64,000 nucleotides of DNA, taken from NCBI GenBank assembly GCA_011389745.1, contig JAABTQ010000007.1:1-64000 (forward strand), in the 5' to 3' direction. Shown here piece by piece: positions 35,051 to 44,811 of this stretch (within the stretch, counting starts at the first letter, position 1; the number at the start of each line of letters is the position of its first letter). The notes below the pieces were generated by a model. That model did no database searches. It was not told the origin of the DNA and worked only from the letters and a program-made list of their open reading frames with translations. The DNA comes from Desulfobacteraceae bacterium. Its GTDB lineage: Bacteria > Desulfobacterota > Desulfobacteria > Desulfobacterales > SKZT01. A program made the translations under genes and the position numbers.

Positions 35051-36001
35051 TTATGCCCTGCGCCCGTGCTCTTCAATTCCCAGTTCGATAAGGCGGTCCA
35101 GAAGTTTGCTGAATGATAGACCATGGACCTGTGCCGCTTGAGGCAAAAGGCTGGTCGGGGTCATGCCCGGAATAGTGTTGGTTTCCAGAACAAAAATTTC
35201 TCCTTCTGAATTCACAATCATGTCGGTGCGACTGTATCCTTTACAAAAAAGCGCCTGATGGGCTTTTACGGCAAGTGATTGAGCTTTTACAGTTTGTGAA
35301 TGATTTATCCCGGCAGGGCATATTTCCTGCGTTGCACCGGCTTTGTATTTGGCCTCATAATCAAAAAAGGAGTAATCTTTACCCGGAACTATTTCAATCA
35401 GGGGAAGAGGTTCCGGTTCATTATTTCCAATGACACCCCCTGTGATTTCCGTTCCCTTGATATATTTTTCAAAAACGATGGTATGATCATATTCAAAAGC
35501 TTTCTGTGCCGCAACCTGCAGATCCTTTTTATTGCTAACGATGCTCATCCCGATACTGGAGCCGCCTTCCACGGGCTTGACCACTATGGGGAACCCGATT
35601 TGTAAATCGCAGATATCAATGTCGATGGTGTCATTTTTGTGAAAAGCCAAATAAGGGGGGACTAAAATATCGGCTTGTTCATACAACTTTTTAGAAGCCA
35701 ATTTATTCATGGCCGCAGCACTTCCCAAAACACCCGAACCCTGATAGGGAATGCCTAAAAGCTCCAAAAGTCCCTGAACCGTTCCGTCCTCTCCGTATCG
35801 GCCGTGAAGGATCACCATGGCCGCATCGATTTTGGGAGCATCTGCTATGAGTTTTGGAAGATCTTCTTTCGGGTCATAACGAACCACGTTATATTTTTCC
35901 TTGTCAAGGGCATTATAAACCTGGTTTCCGCTTTTTAAAGACACTTCTCTTTCGGAAGATGCTCCACCCATTAGCAATGCAATGGTCAGTTTTTTCATCA
36001 T
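35051..36001 (-). CDS. ddl: D-alanine-D-alanine ligase
   Basis: The 316-residue protein has LMGGASSEREVSLKSG, VILHGRYGEDGTVQGLLELL, GIPYQGSGVLGSAAAMNKL, PVEGGSSIGMSIV and the C-terminal ETNTIPGMTPTSL, all Ddl hallmarks in the ATP-grasp fold. It makes D-Ala-D-Ala for peptidoglycan. It starts with tandem ATG codons after AAAGGAAA. It is first in a cluster with the ATP-grasp protein, purE and tsaC. Confidence 0.95.
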   Translation of the reverse strand: MMKKLTIALLMGGASSEREVSLKSGNQVYNALDKEKYNVVRYDPKEDLPKLIADAPKIDAAMVILHGRYGEDGTVQGLLELLGIPYQGSGVLGSAAAMNKLASKKLYEQADILVPPYLAFHKNDTIDIDICDLQIGFPIVVKPVEGGSSIGMSIVSNKKDLQVAAQKAFEYDHTIVFEKYIKGTEITGGVIGNNEPEPLPLIEIVPGKDYSFFDYEAKYKAGATQEICPAGINHSQTVKAQSLAVKAHQALFCKGYSRTDMIVNSEGEIFVLETNTIPGMTPTSLLPQAAQVHGLSFSKLLDRLIELGIEEHGRRA

Positions 36002-36034
36002 GTGCCGATATTTCCTTTTTTTGGTTTTACAAGG

Positions 36035-36517
36035 CTAATTTGGGTTAAAAATCTGTTTTTTGGCCTGGTTATATTCTTCCAACGTAATCAAATTGTTTTC
36101 AAAAAGACGAACCAGTTCATTTAACTCTTTTAACCGCATCGTATCAGGATCTTCAAGTTGTTTAACATCTCCTTGGTAATTTTCAAGAAATAAATTCCGG
36201 GGCTTACCGACTTTCAAAGATGCAAGGCCTCCCAGGAGACTGATTTCAACCTCCCGACCTCTGAATAATGGGGAATTCATCATTTCCTTTAAGGTTTTTC
36301 TTTCCTTTTTCATCTTTCTGTAGAATCGATAGGCTGAAAATATGATAATGCCTGTGCCGGCAAGAAATATCCAAAGCATGTAGTTCACAATGCCTCTGAA
36401 AAATATAATCAATACGCCCAGGCCGGCAAGAAGCAGTATGTGAAGCAGTAGAATAAAATACGCTATAAATATACTTTTAATAACGCCATTGTTTTCTTTG
36501 ACACTATTTACCTTCAT
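36035..36517 (-). CDS. Membrane protein with SHOCT-like C-terminus
   Basis: The 160-residue protein has two TM helices (about residues 15-38 and 47-65), a basic cytoplasmic loop (RKMKKERKTLKEM), and a C-terminal helix pair (LKELNELVRLFENNLITLEE, YNQAKKQIF) like the short SHOCT oligomerisation motif. Function is unknown. It stands between ddl and the DUF1992 gene on the same strand. Confidence 0.65.
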   Translation of the reverse strand: MKVNSVKENNGVIKSIFIAYFILLLHILLLAGLGVLIIFFRGIVNYMLWIFLAGTGIIIFSAYRFYRKMKKERKTLKEMMNSPLFRGREVEISLLGGLASLKVGKPRNLFLENYQGDVKQLEDPDTMRLKELNELVRLFENNLITLEEYNQAKKQIFNPN

Positions 36518-36555
36518 GATTTAAAATTCCATCCGGACTTCTGTTACCTGTTTTA

Positions 36556-36939
36556 CTATTTATTACTTTTTGGCCCGAAACGTTCAACAAGATTTGATAA
36601 ATATTTTTCGGGCATCTCAAAATCAACTGATGATTTACGAATCGAGTTCAATTTCATGATCAGGAAATTGAGTTTCTTCATCACTTTGTATTTTTCCGCT
36701 GTGTCATCCATACCAGCAAGAAGATCTTCGGTCTTGTAAATTTCTTTCTTGATCTCTATTTCGGGTGGGAGACAATCGGCATTTTTCAGGATTTTGTATG
36801 AAAGCTTCAACTCTTCGGGGACTCCGGCAAGTTCATCGAGGTTCAGGGGTTTTCCGGCTCCCTCCAGATTGTCGAAATCACCTTTTCTCTGAGCTATTAA
36901 AATCCGTTCTTCAACAATTTTTTCAAACCCTGGAATCAT
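36556..36939 (-). CDS. DUF1992 family protein (DnaJ-C28-type domain)
   Basis: The 127-residue protein matches the DUF1992 pattern: VEERILIAQRKGDFDNLEGA, GKPLNLDE, then YKILKNADCLPPEIEIKKEI. The family is small, cytoplasmic and widespread in bacteria; the eukaryotic version joins a J domain, hinting at a chaperone link. No function is proven. Confidence 0.8.
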   Translation of the reverse strand: MIPGFEKIVEERILIAQRKGDFDNLEGAGKPLNLDELAGVPEELKLSYKILKNADCLPPEIEIKKEIYKTEDLLAGMDDTAEKYKVMKKLNFLIMKLNSIRKSSVDFEMPEKYLSNLVERFGPKSNK

Positions 36940-37140
36940 TGTATGTTTTGAATCCTTATCAGTTTAAAGAGGTTTTATCATTGAAGGCGTATTATAGTAT
37001 ATTTTCAGTTGTATTTGCAAGGTCAAAAAAATGAGAATCAACAACGCTTTCAGCCGAATTATCATAGAATTGGTAGTTTCTTTAAAAAGCAGGATATGTC
37101 AGTTTTTTGCGATTTCACGGTTATTGAGTCCTGAAAAGAA

Positions 37141-37175
37141 AAAGCTCCCGGATTTAGTAAAATCGCAAGAGCTTT
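37141..37175 (-). terminator. Putative terminator of tRNA-Met
   Basis: On the reverse strand AAAGCTC (37175-37169) pairs with GAGCTTT (37147-37141) and is followed by TTTTCTTTT. It lies 12 bases beyond the CCA end of the tRNA gene. Confidence 0.5.
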
Positions 37176-37186
37176 AAATACAAATT

Positions 37187-37263
37187 TGGTGGCGATGCAG
37201 GGATTCGAACCCCGGACACTGCGGATATGAGCCGCATGCTCTAACCGGCTGAGCTACATCGCC
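37187..37263 (-). tRNA. tRNA-Met (CAT), elongator type
   Basis: The reverse strand gives a 77-base cloverleaf: GGCGATG acceptor pairing with CATCGCC, GCTCAGCCGGTTAGAGC D arm, TGCGGCTCATATCCGCA anticodon arm with CAT, GGTTCGAATCC T arm and encoded CCA. The body matches elongator tRNA-Met rather than initiator or the lysidine-modified tRNA-Ile. Confidence 0.93.
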
Positions 37264-37413
37264 AAACAAACTCATTTTCCAATTTTGACTGTATTCATGG
37301 GATTATACCGATTTTTGAAAACATACGATACGGTTCCCTCAACCAAACAGCCGACTTTTTTATCAGTTACATTTATTTTAGTCAAGTTTAATCAAGTTTA
37401 AACGTTCATTTTT

Positions 37414-39330
37414 TTAGGCCGGGGATGAACTTTCTATTAAAACCTCAAATTCTTCAAGCTGTTGGGGTAATTCTGAAAAGATAATCATAAAAGGAACGGC
37501 TTGCCCGGGCTGAATAATTACATTTGAACTGTTTTGTCCGCGACGATTGTTTAAACGATTTTTAATAGCTTCCATGTCCAGACTGCGATATTCCAGCTCA
37601 GAGAACATATTGCCGGCATAAACCTGTTCAGTATGGGACAATTTTTTTGCAGGTTCATATAATTTACCGGTAATTTTTATGAAGCTTCTGGGTTCGGCGT
37701 ATTCATTTTTTATGATGCCTGTAATGATAAATATTTTTCCGGCGTGTCGGTTTTCATCAAATTTGCTGTTCAGATCAACAGCGATCAATTTAAGATTTCC
37801 GGGATCAGGCGTTTGGGTTTTCAAGAAGCTTCCAATTATAGGAATCTGTGAAACCGACATGTTAAAGCCGGTAAATAAACCATAACCTGCAGCGGCCAAC
37901 ATCAATAAAACAATGGCAACAAGAACCATTTTACCAAACCCGCTTTTGGATTTGATCTCTTCATCTTCTATGCTCACATCATCATCTGTTTCGTCATCAC
38001 GCAACGTGTCCGATAATGTGACCGTATTAAAAACCTTGTGAATTTTTCCCTCGGGTTCATCCAGGTTATAATCGTCTTTTTCCGTTAAAAAAGCTTCTTC
38101 ACGATTTTCATCCATATCATATCGAGTATCTTCAATACCTTCAGGATATTCATCCATATCAAATTCAGTATCTTCAATTTTTTCGGAATAATCGGATTCT
38201 ATTTCCACTGCTTTTTCCGAAGATTCAGAATCTGATTCTTCTCCTTCATGAAATACTGTAAGGGATGTCCCTTCGTCTATATCTGGTTCTAAAGCAAGAT
38301 CGAATTCAAGTTCTTCATCGTCATTTTCTGATTTCAAAGATTTTGTGTCGACTTCGGATTCTTCCTCAAGGTCTATTATTTCTTCTAAATCCGACAGGTC
38401 GAATTCTTCATCGAACGCTGTTGAGTCATCCGTTTTTTTATGATCGTTAACATCAAAATCCAATTCAGGGTCATCCGTTGATTTGACATCTTTCAGATCA
38501 TCAGCGGGGTCATCTTCCATTTCGAGATCAAGGTCAAAATCGAAGTCAATTTCATCATCCTTTTCACTCGGAAAGAATTCATCAATCTCTGATAAATCTA
38601 TTTCTTTCCCATTTTTGTCCGACCCATCATCTAAAGAGATTTCTCCTTCATCATTGAGAAATTTGTCCATAGAAAGAATCTCGTCATCGTCTTGCGATAT
38701 GGAATCGAGATCCTCAAAGGAGGCCGATGTTTGTACGGATTGTTTTTCATCTTCCCCGAACAAATCATCCAATTCGGACAAGTCGATATCCTCTGCTTCA
38801 TCAACCTGTTCTGATTCTGATAACCCGGATGTCTCTTCTTTTTCAAAGTCAAAGTCAAAATCAAACTCCAAGTCCGAATCTTTTGAGTCGGTATCAGTTT
38901 CCGAAAGGTTTTCCACCAAATCGTCATCTTTGTCAAATAAGTCATCCAATTCGGCAAATTCAAAATCATCATAATTTTCTTGATGGTCATCACTTTCCAG
39001 GGTATCGCCATCAAAAGTTTTGCCGTTTTCTTCCTGAAGTATTTTTTCGATCTCGGCCAAATCCAAATCTTTGCCGGCATCCGGCTTGCGATGGAATTTG
39101 TTTTCCTCAACCTGTTGCTGGTCAGAGGACAAATACGGTTTAGTGTCTATTTTTTCTTCAGATTCCATGGAGAGGGTGCTTTGTTGAACATCGGGTTCCT
39201 TGTGAATATGGGGGGGAAAGACTTGAAAAATATAATTACATTTGGAGCATTTGACCTTGGAGCCTGTATCCTTGACAAGTTTATCGCTCAGATTGAAACC
39301 CGTATTACAATTTTTGCAAGTGATAATCAT
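37414..39330 (-). CDS. Acidic MJ0042 zinc-ribbon protein with DUF3426-like tail
   Basis: The 638-residue protein starts with an MJ0042-type zinc ribbon (CKNCNTGFNLSDKL ... CSKCNYIFQV; two CxxC pairs). A very acidic Asp/Glu/Ser region of about 400 residues follows. Five short copies of a DLSELDDLF-like motif recur in it (about residues 90, 123, 181, 243 and 309). One TM helix (about 474-495, LVAIVLLMLAAAGYGLF) leads to a C-terminal DUF3426-like domain (GNLKLIAVDLNSKFDENRHA, GKIFIITGIIKNEY). The layout suggests an inner-membrane protein with a disordered cytoplasmic acidic arm that docks repeated partners. Function unknown. Confidence 0.75.
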   Translation of the reverse strand: MIITCKNCNTGFNLSDKLVKDTGSKVKCSKCNYIFQVFPPHIHKEPDVQQSTLSMESEEKIDTKPYLSSDQQQVEENKFHRKPDAGKDLDLAEIEKILQEENGKTFDGDTLESDDHQENYDDFEFAELDDLFDKDDDLVENLSETDTDSKDSDLEFDFDFDFEKEETSGLSESEQVDEAEDIDLSELDDLFGEDEKQSVQTSASFEDLDSISQDDDEILSMDKFLNDEGEISLDDGSDKNGKEIDLSEIDEFFPSEKDDEIDFDFDLDLEMEDDPADDLKDVKSTDDPELDFDVNDHKKTDDSTAFDEEFDLSDLEEIIDLEEESEVDTKSLKSENDDEELEFDLALEPDIDEGTSLTVFHEGEESDSESSEKAVEIESDYSEKIEDTEFDMDEYPEGIEDTRYDMDENREEAFLTEKDDYNLDEPEGKIHKVFNTVTLSDTLRDDETDDDVSIEDEEIKSKSGFGKMVLVAIVLLMLAAAGYGLFTGFNMSVSQIPIIGSFLKTQTPDPGNLKLIAVDLNSKFDENRHAGKIFIITGIIKNEYAEPRSFIKITGKLYEPAKKLSHTEQVYAGNMFSELEYRSLDMEAIKNRLNNRRGQNSSNVIIQPGQAVPFMIIFSELPQQLEEFEVLIESSSPA

Positions 39331-39346
39331 ATCATAACCTCACCGG

Positions 39347-39865
39347 TTAAAGTTTCAGATGATAAATATCTGGTAGGTATCTGTATTTTTCTGCAAAATC
39401 AAGTCCATATCCCACCAGAAATCCCTCTTTTACCACATGGCATGCATAACGAATATCTATTCTTTTTTTCTTTCGTTCCTGCTTGTCAATAAGAGTGCAG
39501 ATCTGAACAGATTTTGGATTAAATGCGAAAAGATAATCCACAAGGAAAGAAATCGTCAAACCTGTATCGATGATATCCTCAATGATTAGAACATCTTTAT
39601 TTTTTATCTCGGTTTCCAGTTCATAAGTCAACCGTATTTTTTCAGTTGTTGCAGATTCTGTGCCATAACTGGAAACCCTGACAAATTCAACTTCAACCGG
39701 AATTGAGAGTTTTCGGATAAGATCGGAAAGAAATATAAATGCCCCTTTAAGTACTCCAATTACAACCAGTTCAGATTGAGCATAGTCAGCCGAAATTTTT
39801 GCAGCGATAGCAGTCACCCTTTGATCAATTTCGTTTTTGCTTAATATGGGAATAAGTTCAGGCAT
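39347..39865 (-). CDS. hpt: Hypoxanthine phosphoribosyltransferase
   Basis: The 172-residue type I phosphoribosyltransferase has the PRPP loop DVLIIEDIIDTGLT (residues 91-104), GVLKGAFIFLSDL and the C-terminal EGFLVGYGLDFAEKYRYLPD found in hypoxanthine-guanine enzymes. It salvages hypoxanthine or guanine to IMP or GMP. It is 16 bases upstream of the zinc-ribbon gene on the same strand. Confidence 0.93.
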   Translation of the reverse strand: MPELIPILSKNEIDQRVTAIAAKISADYAQSELVVIGVLKGAFIFLSDLIRKLSIPVEVEFVRVSSYGTESATTEKIRLTYELETEIKNKDVLIIEDIIDTGLTISFLVDYLFAFNPKSVQICTLIDKQERKKKRIDIRYACHVVKEGFLVGYGLDFAEKYRYLPDIYHLKL

Positions 39866-39904
39866 AATGCAATATACAATATCTGTTTTTTCCTTACCAA
39901 GAAA

Positions 39905-40819
39905 TTAAAGTCCTGTTTCAGCTAATTTTTTAACCAGTTCCATCTGGGTGTCATTAAGGTGTTTGGGCATTTTAATCCGGATTTTAATGAACATGTCTCC
40001 CTTTCCCTCTCCCCTCATATGGGGCAAGCCTTGGGCAGGGATGCGCATTTGCGTGTTGTGTCTGGTTCCCGGGGGAATTTTCATATTCAGTTCCTTGCCG
40101 GCCAGAGTAGGAATATTAATTTGGATTCCCAGGAGCGCTTCGGTCAGTTTGATATCCCGGGTGATAAAAAGATCATATCCATCGACTTTATAAACAGGAT
40201 CATTCAGCAAAACGGTCTTAATGAACAGGTCTCCAGGAGGTCCTCCCAAAGGGCTGGGTTGTCCTTTTCCGGAAAGTCTCAGCTTTTTACCCGGAATCAT
40301 TCCTTTCGGTATGGTTACGGTCAATTTTTCAGCCTGTCCGGCATGGCGTATATCCACGGTTTTTTGTGTGCCTGTGGCCACTTCCTGCAAGGTTAAGGGA
40401 AGCTCGTAGATCAGATCATTGCCTTTTGAAGGGCCTCTTTGATGTCCAAAACCACCAAATGGGTTTTCCTGTCTATAAGAAAATCGCTGTCCCCTTCCTC
40501 CCCCTCCAAAAATACCGGCCCCTCCGAAACCGAATTCTTTTAATATATCGGAGAAATCGAATCCCCTGAAAATATCTTCCTGTGAAAATTTCTGATGAAA
40601 CCCGGCTGAACCATAAGTATCGTATTGTTGCCGTTTTTCCTTATCGCTTAAGACAGCATAGGCCTCACTGATGGATTTAAACTTTTCCTCAGCATTCTTA
40701 TCCCCTTTTGCATGATCAGGGTGGTATTTCATGGCCAGTTTTCGATAGGCTTTTTTTATATCATCGACATTCGCCGATTTGTCCACTCCGAGAATTTTGT
40801 AATAATCCTTTTCTTCCAT
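39905..40819 (-). CDS. DnaJ-family cochaperone, CbpA-like (no zinc finger)
   Basis: The 304-residue protein has a J domain (MEEKDYYKILGVDKSA, with the HPD triad in YHPDHAKG), a Gly/Phe-rich linker (GGAGIFGGGGRGQRF) and two C-terminal substrate-binding domains (VTIPKGMIPGKKLRLSGKGQ). The Cys-rich zinc domain of true DnaJ is absent, so it is the CbpA/DnaJ2 type, stimulating DnaK. I use ATG 40819; the upstream in-frame TTG is too close to its AGGGA. Confidence 0.9.
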   Translation of the reverse strand: MEEKDYYKILGVDKSANVDDIKKAYRKLAMKYHPDHAKGDKNAEEKFKSISEAYAVLSDKEKRQQYDTYGSAGFHQKFSQEDIFRGFDFSDILKEFGFGGAGIFGGGGRGQRFSYRQENPFGGFGHQRGPSKGNDLIYELPLTLQEVATGTQKTVDIRHAGQAEKLTVTIPKGMIPGKKLRLSGKGQPSPLGGPPGDLFIKTVLLNDPVYKVDGYDLFITRDIKLTEALLGIQINIPTLAGKELNMKIPPGTRHNTQMRIPAQGLPHMRGEGKGDMFIKIRIKMPKHLNDTQMELVKKLAETGL

Positions 40820-40949
40820 TTTTATTATCAATCCCTTACATCTTAAAGTCGTGCAATATTATTATTTTAATAAGGAAAATCAGATTTACATGTGGAATTA
40901 ATTTTAAAGTTCCTTTCCCAGGGTGTCAAGAAAACATCAGGACAAAAGA

Positions 40950-42821
40950 TTACCTGAAAGTAGATCTGATAGCAATCATAACAGCAGAAATCGCTGAAGG
41001 TGTCATTCCATCTATTCGCCTAGCCTGTCCCAAAGAATCAGGCCGCACCTGTGAGAGCTTTTCCTTAAGTTCGTTGGAAAGACCATATACTGAAGTAAAG
41101 TCAAAGTCATCAGGGATTTTAATCTTTTCCAGGCTTTTAAATCGCTGAACTTCTTTTTGCTGCCGATCGATATATCCCTCATATTTGGATTCGATTTCTA
41201 CCTGCCAGGCTGCTTTTTGTGATAGTTGTCGGGGAGCCGGAGCCAGTATTTCCACATCATGATATCTCAATTCGTTTCTTTTAAGTAGTTGATCCAGATA
41301 AACCCCTGATTTAATTGGTGCGGTGCCACGTTCCTGTAAATAATTATTGACCTGTTGGTCAGGTTTAATCACTGTTTTTTTTATTCTTTTCAGCTCGTCC
41401 TGAATTTCTTTTTTGTGTTCATTGATTTTATTAAGAGAATCGTCATCAACAAGGCCCAGTTGGTTACCGATTTCCATAAGACGCAAATCCGCATTGTCCT
41501 CACGGAGAATGAGCCGGTATTCCGCCCTGGATGTGAAAATTCGATATGGTTCTCGTGTTCCCCGGGTGACGAGGTCGTCGATCATAACCCCCATATAAGC
41601 CTGAGATCGATCCAGAATAAACGGTGGCCTTTTTTGTACTTTTAATGCAGCATTAATACCGGCCCACAATCCTTGGGCTGCAGCCTCTTCATATCCTGAA
41701 GTCCCGTTGATTTGCCCGGCGAAATACAGACCTCCAATTCGTTTTGTTTCCAAAGTATTTTTCAACTGTATCGGATTGACATAGTCGTACTCGATGGCAT
41801 AGGCAGGGCGAATCATTTCAGCAGATTCGAGTCCGGTCACGGATCGGATAAATTTTAACTGAATTTCAATGGGAAGGCTGTTACCAAGACCGCTTGCATA
41901 TATTTCATCGGTATCCAGGCCTTCTGGTTCCAGAATCACCTGGTGCCTTTGTTTTTCTGGAAACCGAACGATTTTATCTTCAAAAGAGGGGCAATATCTT
42001 GCTGAAACACCTTTTATAATTCCACCGTAAAGGGCCGAAAGATTCAAATTATCAAAAACAATTTGATGCCCTTTCGGGTTTGTATAACCGATATAACTGG
42101 GGAGCTGGGGCATAGTGATTTTTTTTGTATAAGATGATAACGGGGTGGGATTATCATCTCCGTCTTGCTTGCTAAAAACGCTGAAATCAATACTTTGCTT
42201 TTTTAATCGGGGTGGGGTTCCGGTTTTCATTCGCCCCAGTTCAAACCCCAGTTCACGAAGATGCCGGGGAAGGCCATATGAGGCAAATTCCCCGGCTCTT
42301 CCAGCTTTCATCGATTTAAAGCCGATATGGACCAATCCTGATAAAAAAGTCCCGGTGGCAAGAATGACCGCTTTTGCACAATACCCAAACCCTGTATAAT
42401 CCTCAATTCCGACAATTTTATCGTTTTCCTGGAAAAGCCGTTCAACAAGAACCTGTTTCAGGTCAAGCCCGGACTGTTTCTCAACGACTTTTTTCATGAT
42501 CGCGTGATAACGCAGCTTATCATTCTGGGTCCTGGAAGATTGTACTGCAGGTCCTTTTTTGGTGTTCAATGTGCGATACTGAATGGCGGTCTGGTCGGAA
42601 ATTTTGGCCATTTCGCCACCCAGGGCGTCAATTTCCTTTACCAACTGACCTTTGGCCATGCCTCCAATAGAAGGGCTGCATGGCATGGCTGCAAGCTTGT
42701 CCAGATCGATTGCCGTCAAAAGAACACTGCATCCCATTCGGGCGGCAGCCAGGGCAGCCTCACATCCCGCATGCCCTGCTCCAACAACAATGATATCATA
42801 TACTTTATTATACAATGCCAA
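40950..42821 (-). CDS. mnmG: tRNA uridine-5-carboxymethylaminomethyl(34) synthesis enzyme MnmG
   Basis: The 623-residue FAD protein opens [20 protein letters not shown] (FAD fold) and has [20 protein letters not shown], the [18 protein letters not shown] loop, and a helical C-terminal tRNA-binding domain ([15 protein letters not shown]). With MnmE it installs cmnm5 on wobble uridines using glycine and folate. The length is normal. mnmE is not in the window. Confidence 0.96.
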   Translation of the reverse strand: MALYNKVYDIIVVGAGHAGCEAALAAARMGCSVLLTAIDLDKLAAMPCSPSIGGMAKGQLVKEIDALGGEMAKISDQTAIQYRTLNTKKGPAVQSSRTQNDKLRYHAIMKKVVEKQSGLDLKQVLVERLFQENDKIVGIEDYTGFGYCAKAVILATGTFLSGLVHIGFKSMKAGRAGEFASYGLPRHLRELGFELGRMKTGTPPRLKKQSIDFSVFSKQDGDDNPTPLSSYTKKITMPQLPSYIGYTNPKGHQIVFDNLNLSALYGGIIKGVSARYCPSFEDKIVRFPEKQRHQVILEPEGLDTDEIYASGLGNSLPIEIQLKFIRSVTGLESAEMIRPAYAIEYDYVNPIQLKNTLETKRIGGLYFAGQINGTSGYEEAAAQGLWAGINAALKVQKRPPFILDRSQAYMGVMIDDLVTRGTREPYRIFTSRAEYRLILREDNADLRLMEIGNQLGLVDDDSLNKINEHKKEIQDELKRIKKTVIKPDQQVNNYLQERGTAPIKSGVYLDQLLKRNELRYHDVEILAPAPRQLSQKAAWQVEIESKYEGYIDRQQKEVQRFKSLEKIKIPDDFDFTSVYGLSNELKEKLSQVRPDSLGQARRIDGMTPSAISAVMIAIRSTFR

Positions 42822-42943
42822 TCAGTTTCTAACTCCTTCAAATCAGATAAAATTTTAATCACTTACTATATATCTGTTCGGATAGTTTGTATACTCTTTT
42901 AAGATTGCGGGTTTTTAAATTTAGATGATATTATGATAGAATA

Positions 42944-43867
42944 ATGAAACGCTATAACGATTTAAACAGTTATCTGAGAGAGATTTTTGGGTGTAGGGTT
43001 CAAAAAATCACTGTTGATGCCGGGTTAAGCTGTCCCAATCGTGACGGGACTATTTCAACCGGAGGATGTATCTATTGTAATGAACGTGGATCCGGTACCG
43101 GCTTTTTTGGTTTAGGGCTTTCAATAACAGAGCAACTGACCAGGGGTAAAATTTTTCTTTCAAAACGCTACAAAGCCAAAAAATTTCTGGCTTATTTTCA
43201 GTCTTTCTCCAATACTTACGCCCCCATTGACAGGCTCAGGACCCTTTATGACGAGGCTGTAGCCGTGGAAGACATTGTCGGGCTTTCAATCGGTACTCGT
43301 CCTGACTGCATTGATAAACCCATTGTCAGACTTTTGGGGCATTATTCAAAAACACATCTCATATGGATCGAGTATGGGCTCCAATCCGCCAATAATCAAA
43401 CCTTAATGAGGCTTAACCGCGGACATGACTTCGATTGTTTTAAGCATGCCGTTGAATTGACAAAAGGACATGGAATACAAATTTGCGCCCATGTCATTCT
43501 GGGGCTGCCCGGTGAAACCCGGACCGATATGCTCCGTACAGCAAAAATGCTGGCAAGTCTTGATATTGACGGTGTCAAACTTCACCTTCTTTATGTTGTC
43601 AAAGGTACCAAAATGGATGCTTTTTATAGGCAAGGGCATTATCGATGCCTGACAAGGGAGGAGTATGCAGAATTTGTTTGCGATTTTCTCGAAGTATTAC
43701 CTGAAAGGATGATCATACAGAGGTTGACCGGAGACCCTCATCCGGAGGAACTGGTGGCTCCCGTTTGGGCCCTGGAAAAATCAAAAAACTTATTGTGTAT
43801 TCAAGAGGCTTTGGAGCGAAGAAATACCTGGCAGGGTAAATTTTTCAAAGGAGATAAACCAATATGA
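42944..43867 (+). CDS. Radical SAM protein, TIGR01212/YhcC family
   Basis: The 307-residue protein has the family's spaced Cys set for a [4Fe-4S] cluster, SCPNRDGTISTGGCIYCNER near residue 25, followed by FLAYFQSFSNTYAPI and SIGTRPDCI. These are radical-SAM enzymes of undefined substrate, in E. coli called YhcC. It overlaps prmA by 4 bases, so the two are coexpressed. Confidence 0.9.
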   Translation: MKRYNDLNSYLREIFGCRVQKITVDAGLSCPNRDGTISTGGCIYCNERGSGTGFFGLGLSITEQLTRGKIFLSKRYKAKKFLAYFQSFSNTYAPIDRLRTLYDEAVAVEDIVGLSIGTRPDCIDKPIVRLLGHYSKTHLIWIEYGLQSANNQTLMRLNRGHDFDCFKHAVELTKGHGIQICAHVILGLPGETRTDMLRTAKMLASLDIDGVKLHLLYVVKGTKMDAFYRQGHYRCLTREEYAEFVCDFLEVLPERMIIQRLTGDPHPEELVAPVWALEKSKNLLCIQEALERRNTWQGKFFKGDKPI

Positions 43868-44811
43868 AATGGATAGAAGCCAAGGTCTTTTTCGAATCTG
43901 ATGAACCTTCATGGGCTATGGAAATAATTTCCGATATTTTTAACGAACTTCATACTCAGGGGGTTGTCATAGAAGATCCCATATCTGATCCCCATGAGGG
44001 ATGGGGCATAGAAGCGCATAAACCCCCTGATTACTATGCGGTAACCGGATATTTTCCTGAAAATCAACAGACCGAAAACAGGCGGCAGGTACTTGAAGAA
44101 AAGCTTTTCAACCTGAACGGACAAAACAATCTTCGCACCAAAGTCGTATATCAGGGTATCGATGAACAGGACTGGGCCAATTCATGGAAAAAATATTTCA
44201 AACCGCAAAAAATCGGAAATCGCATTGTTGTCAAGCCCACCTGGCACGATTATATGCCTGATCCCGATGAAATTATCCTTGAAATTGATCCGGGCATGGC
44301 TTTTGGGACAGGTACGCATCCTTCCACTGCCATGTGCGTTCGCATGCTGGAGAAATATGTAAAAAGAGGTGATTTTTTTCTGGATGTGGGAACCGGTTCG
44401 GGAATTTTGATGATAGTCGCCAATCGGTTTGGTGCAGCCAGGCTGTTAGGGACCGATCAGGATGAAATGGCTGTTACAATCGCCCGCCAAAATCTTTTAA
44501 GAAATCGTATAACTGCCGGGCAATTTAATTTAATTGTTGCGGACCTGGTTAATGGGATCAGGGGAAAATTTCATGTGGTGGCGGCAAATATCCTGTCCGA
44601 AGTCATCATTGTGCTTTTAGAAAATCTTTCCGAAGTACTTTCTGAGGGAGGCCTTTTTATTGCATCAGGAATTATTGAGGAAAATAAGGACATGGTGATA
44701 AAAAAAATGACTGAACAGGGATTGGAGATTTTGGATATGGATGTCCGGGAGCAATGGGCGGTTATTGTTTCGCGTAAGAATGTTTCGGGGTCCATTCATT
44801 TTCAGGATTAA
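43864..44811 (+). CDS. prmA: Ribosomal protein L11 methyltransferase
   Basis: The 315-residue protein joins an N-terminal L11-binding region to a class I methyltransferase: EIDPGMAFGTGTHPSTAMCV, then FLDVGTGSGILMIVANRFGA (AdoMet motif I) and VAANILSEVI. It trimethylates ribosomal protein L11. It overlaps yhcC by an ATGA, and its last 50 bases overlap the convergent trmL gene. Confidence 0.93.
   Translation: MKWIEAKVFFESDEPSWAMEIISDIFNELHTQGVVIEDPISDPHEGWGIEAHKPPDYYAVTGYFPENQQTENRRQVLEEKLFNLNGQNNLRTKVVYQGIDEQDWANSWKKYFKPQKIGNRIVVKPTWHDYMPDPDEIILEIDPGMAFGTGTHPSTAMCVRMLEKYVKRGDFFLDVGTGSGILMIVANRFGAARLLGTDQDEMAVTIARQNLLRNRITAGQFNLIVADLVNGIRGKFHVVAANILSEVIIVLLENLSEVLSEGGLFIASGIIEENKDMVIKKMTEQGLEILDMDVREQWAVIVSRKNVSGSIHFQD

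Noticed and set aside
38483-38974. Forward 163-codon Ser-rich ORF
   Set aside because: It is the antisense of the Asp/Glu-rich coding region of the zinc-ribbon gene, which forces Ser-rich reverse frames.
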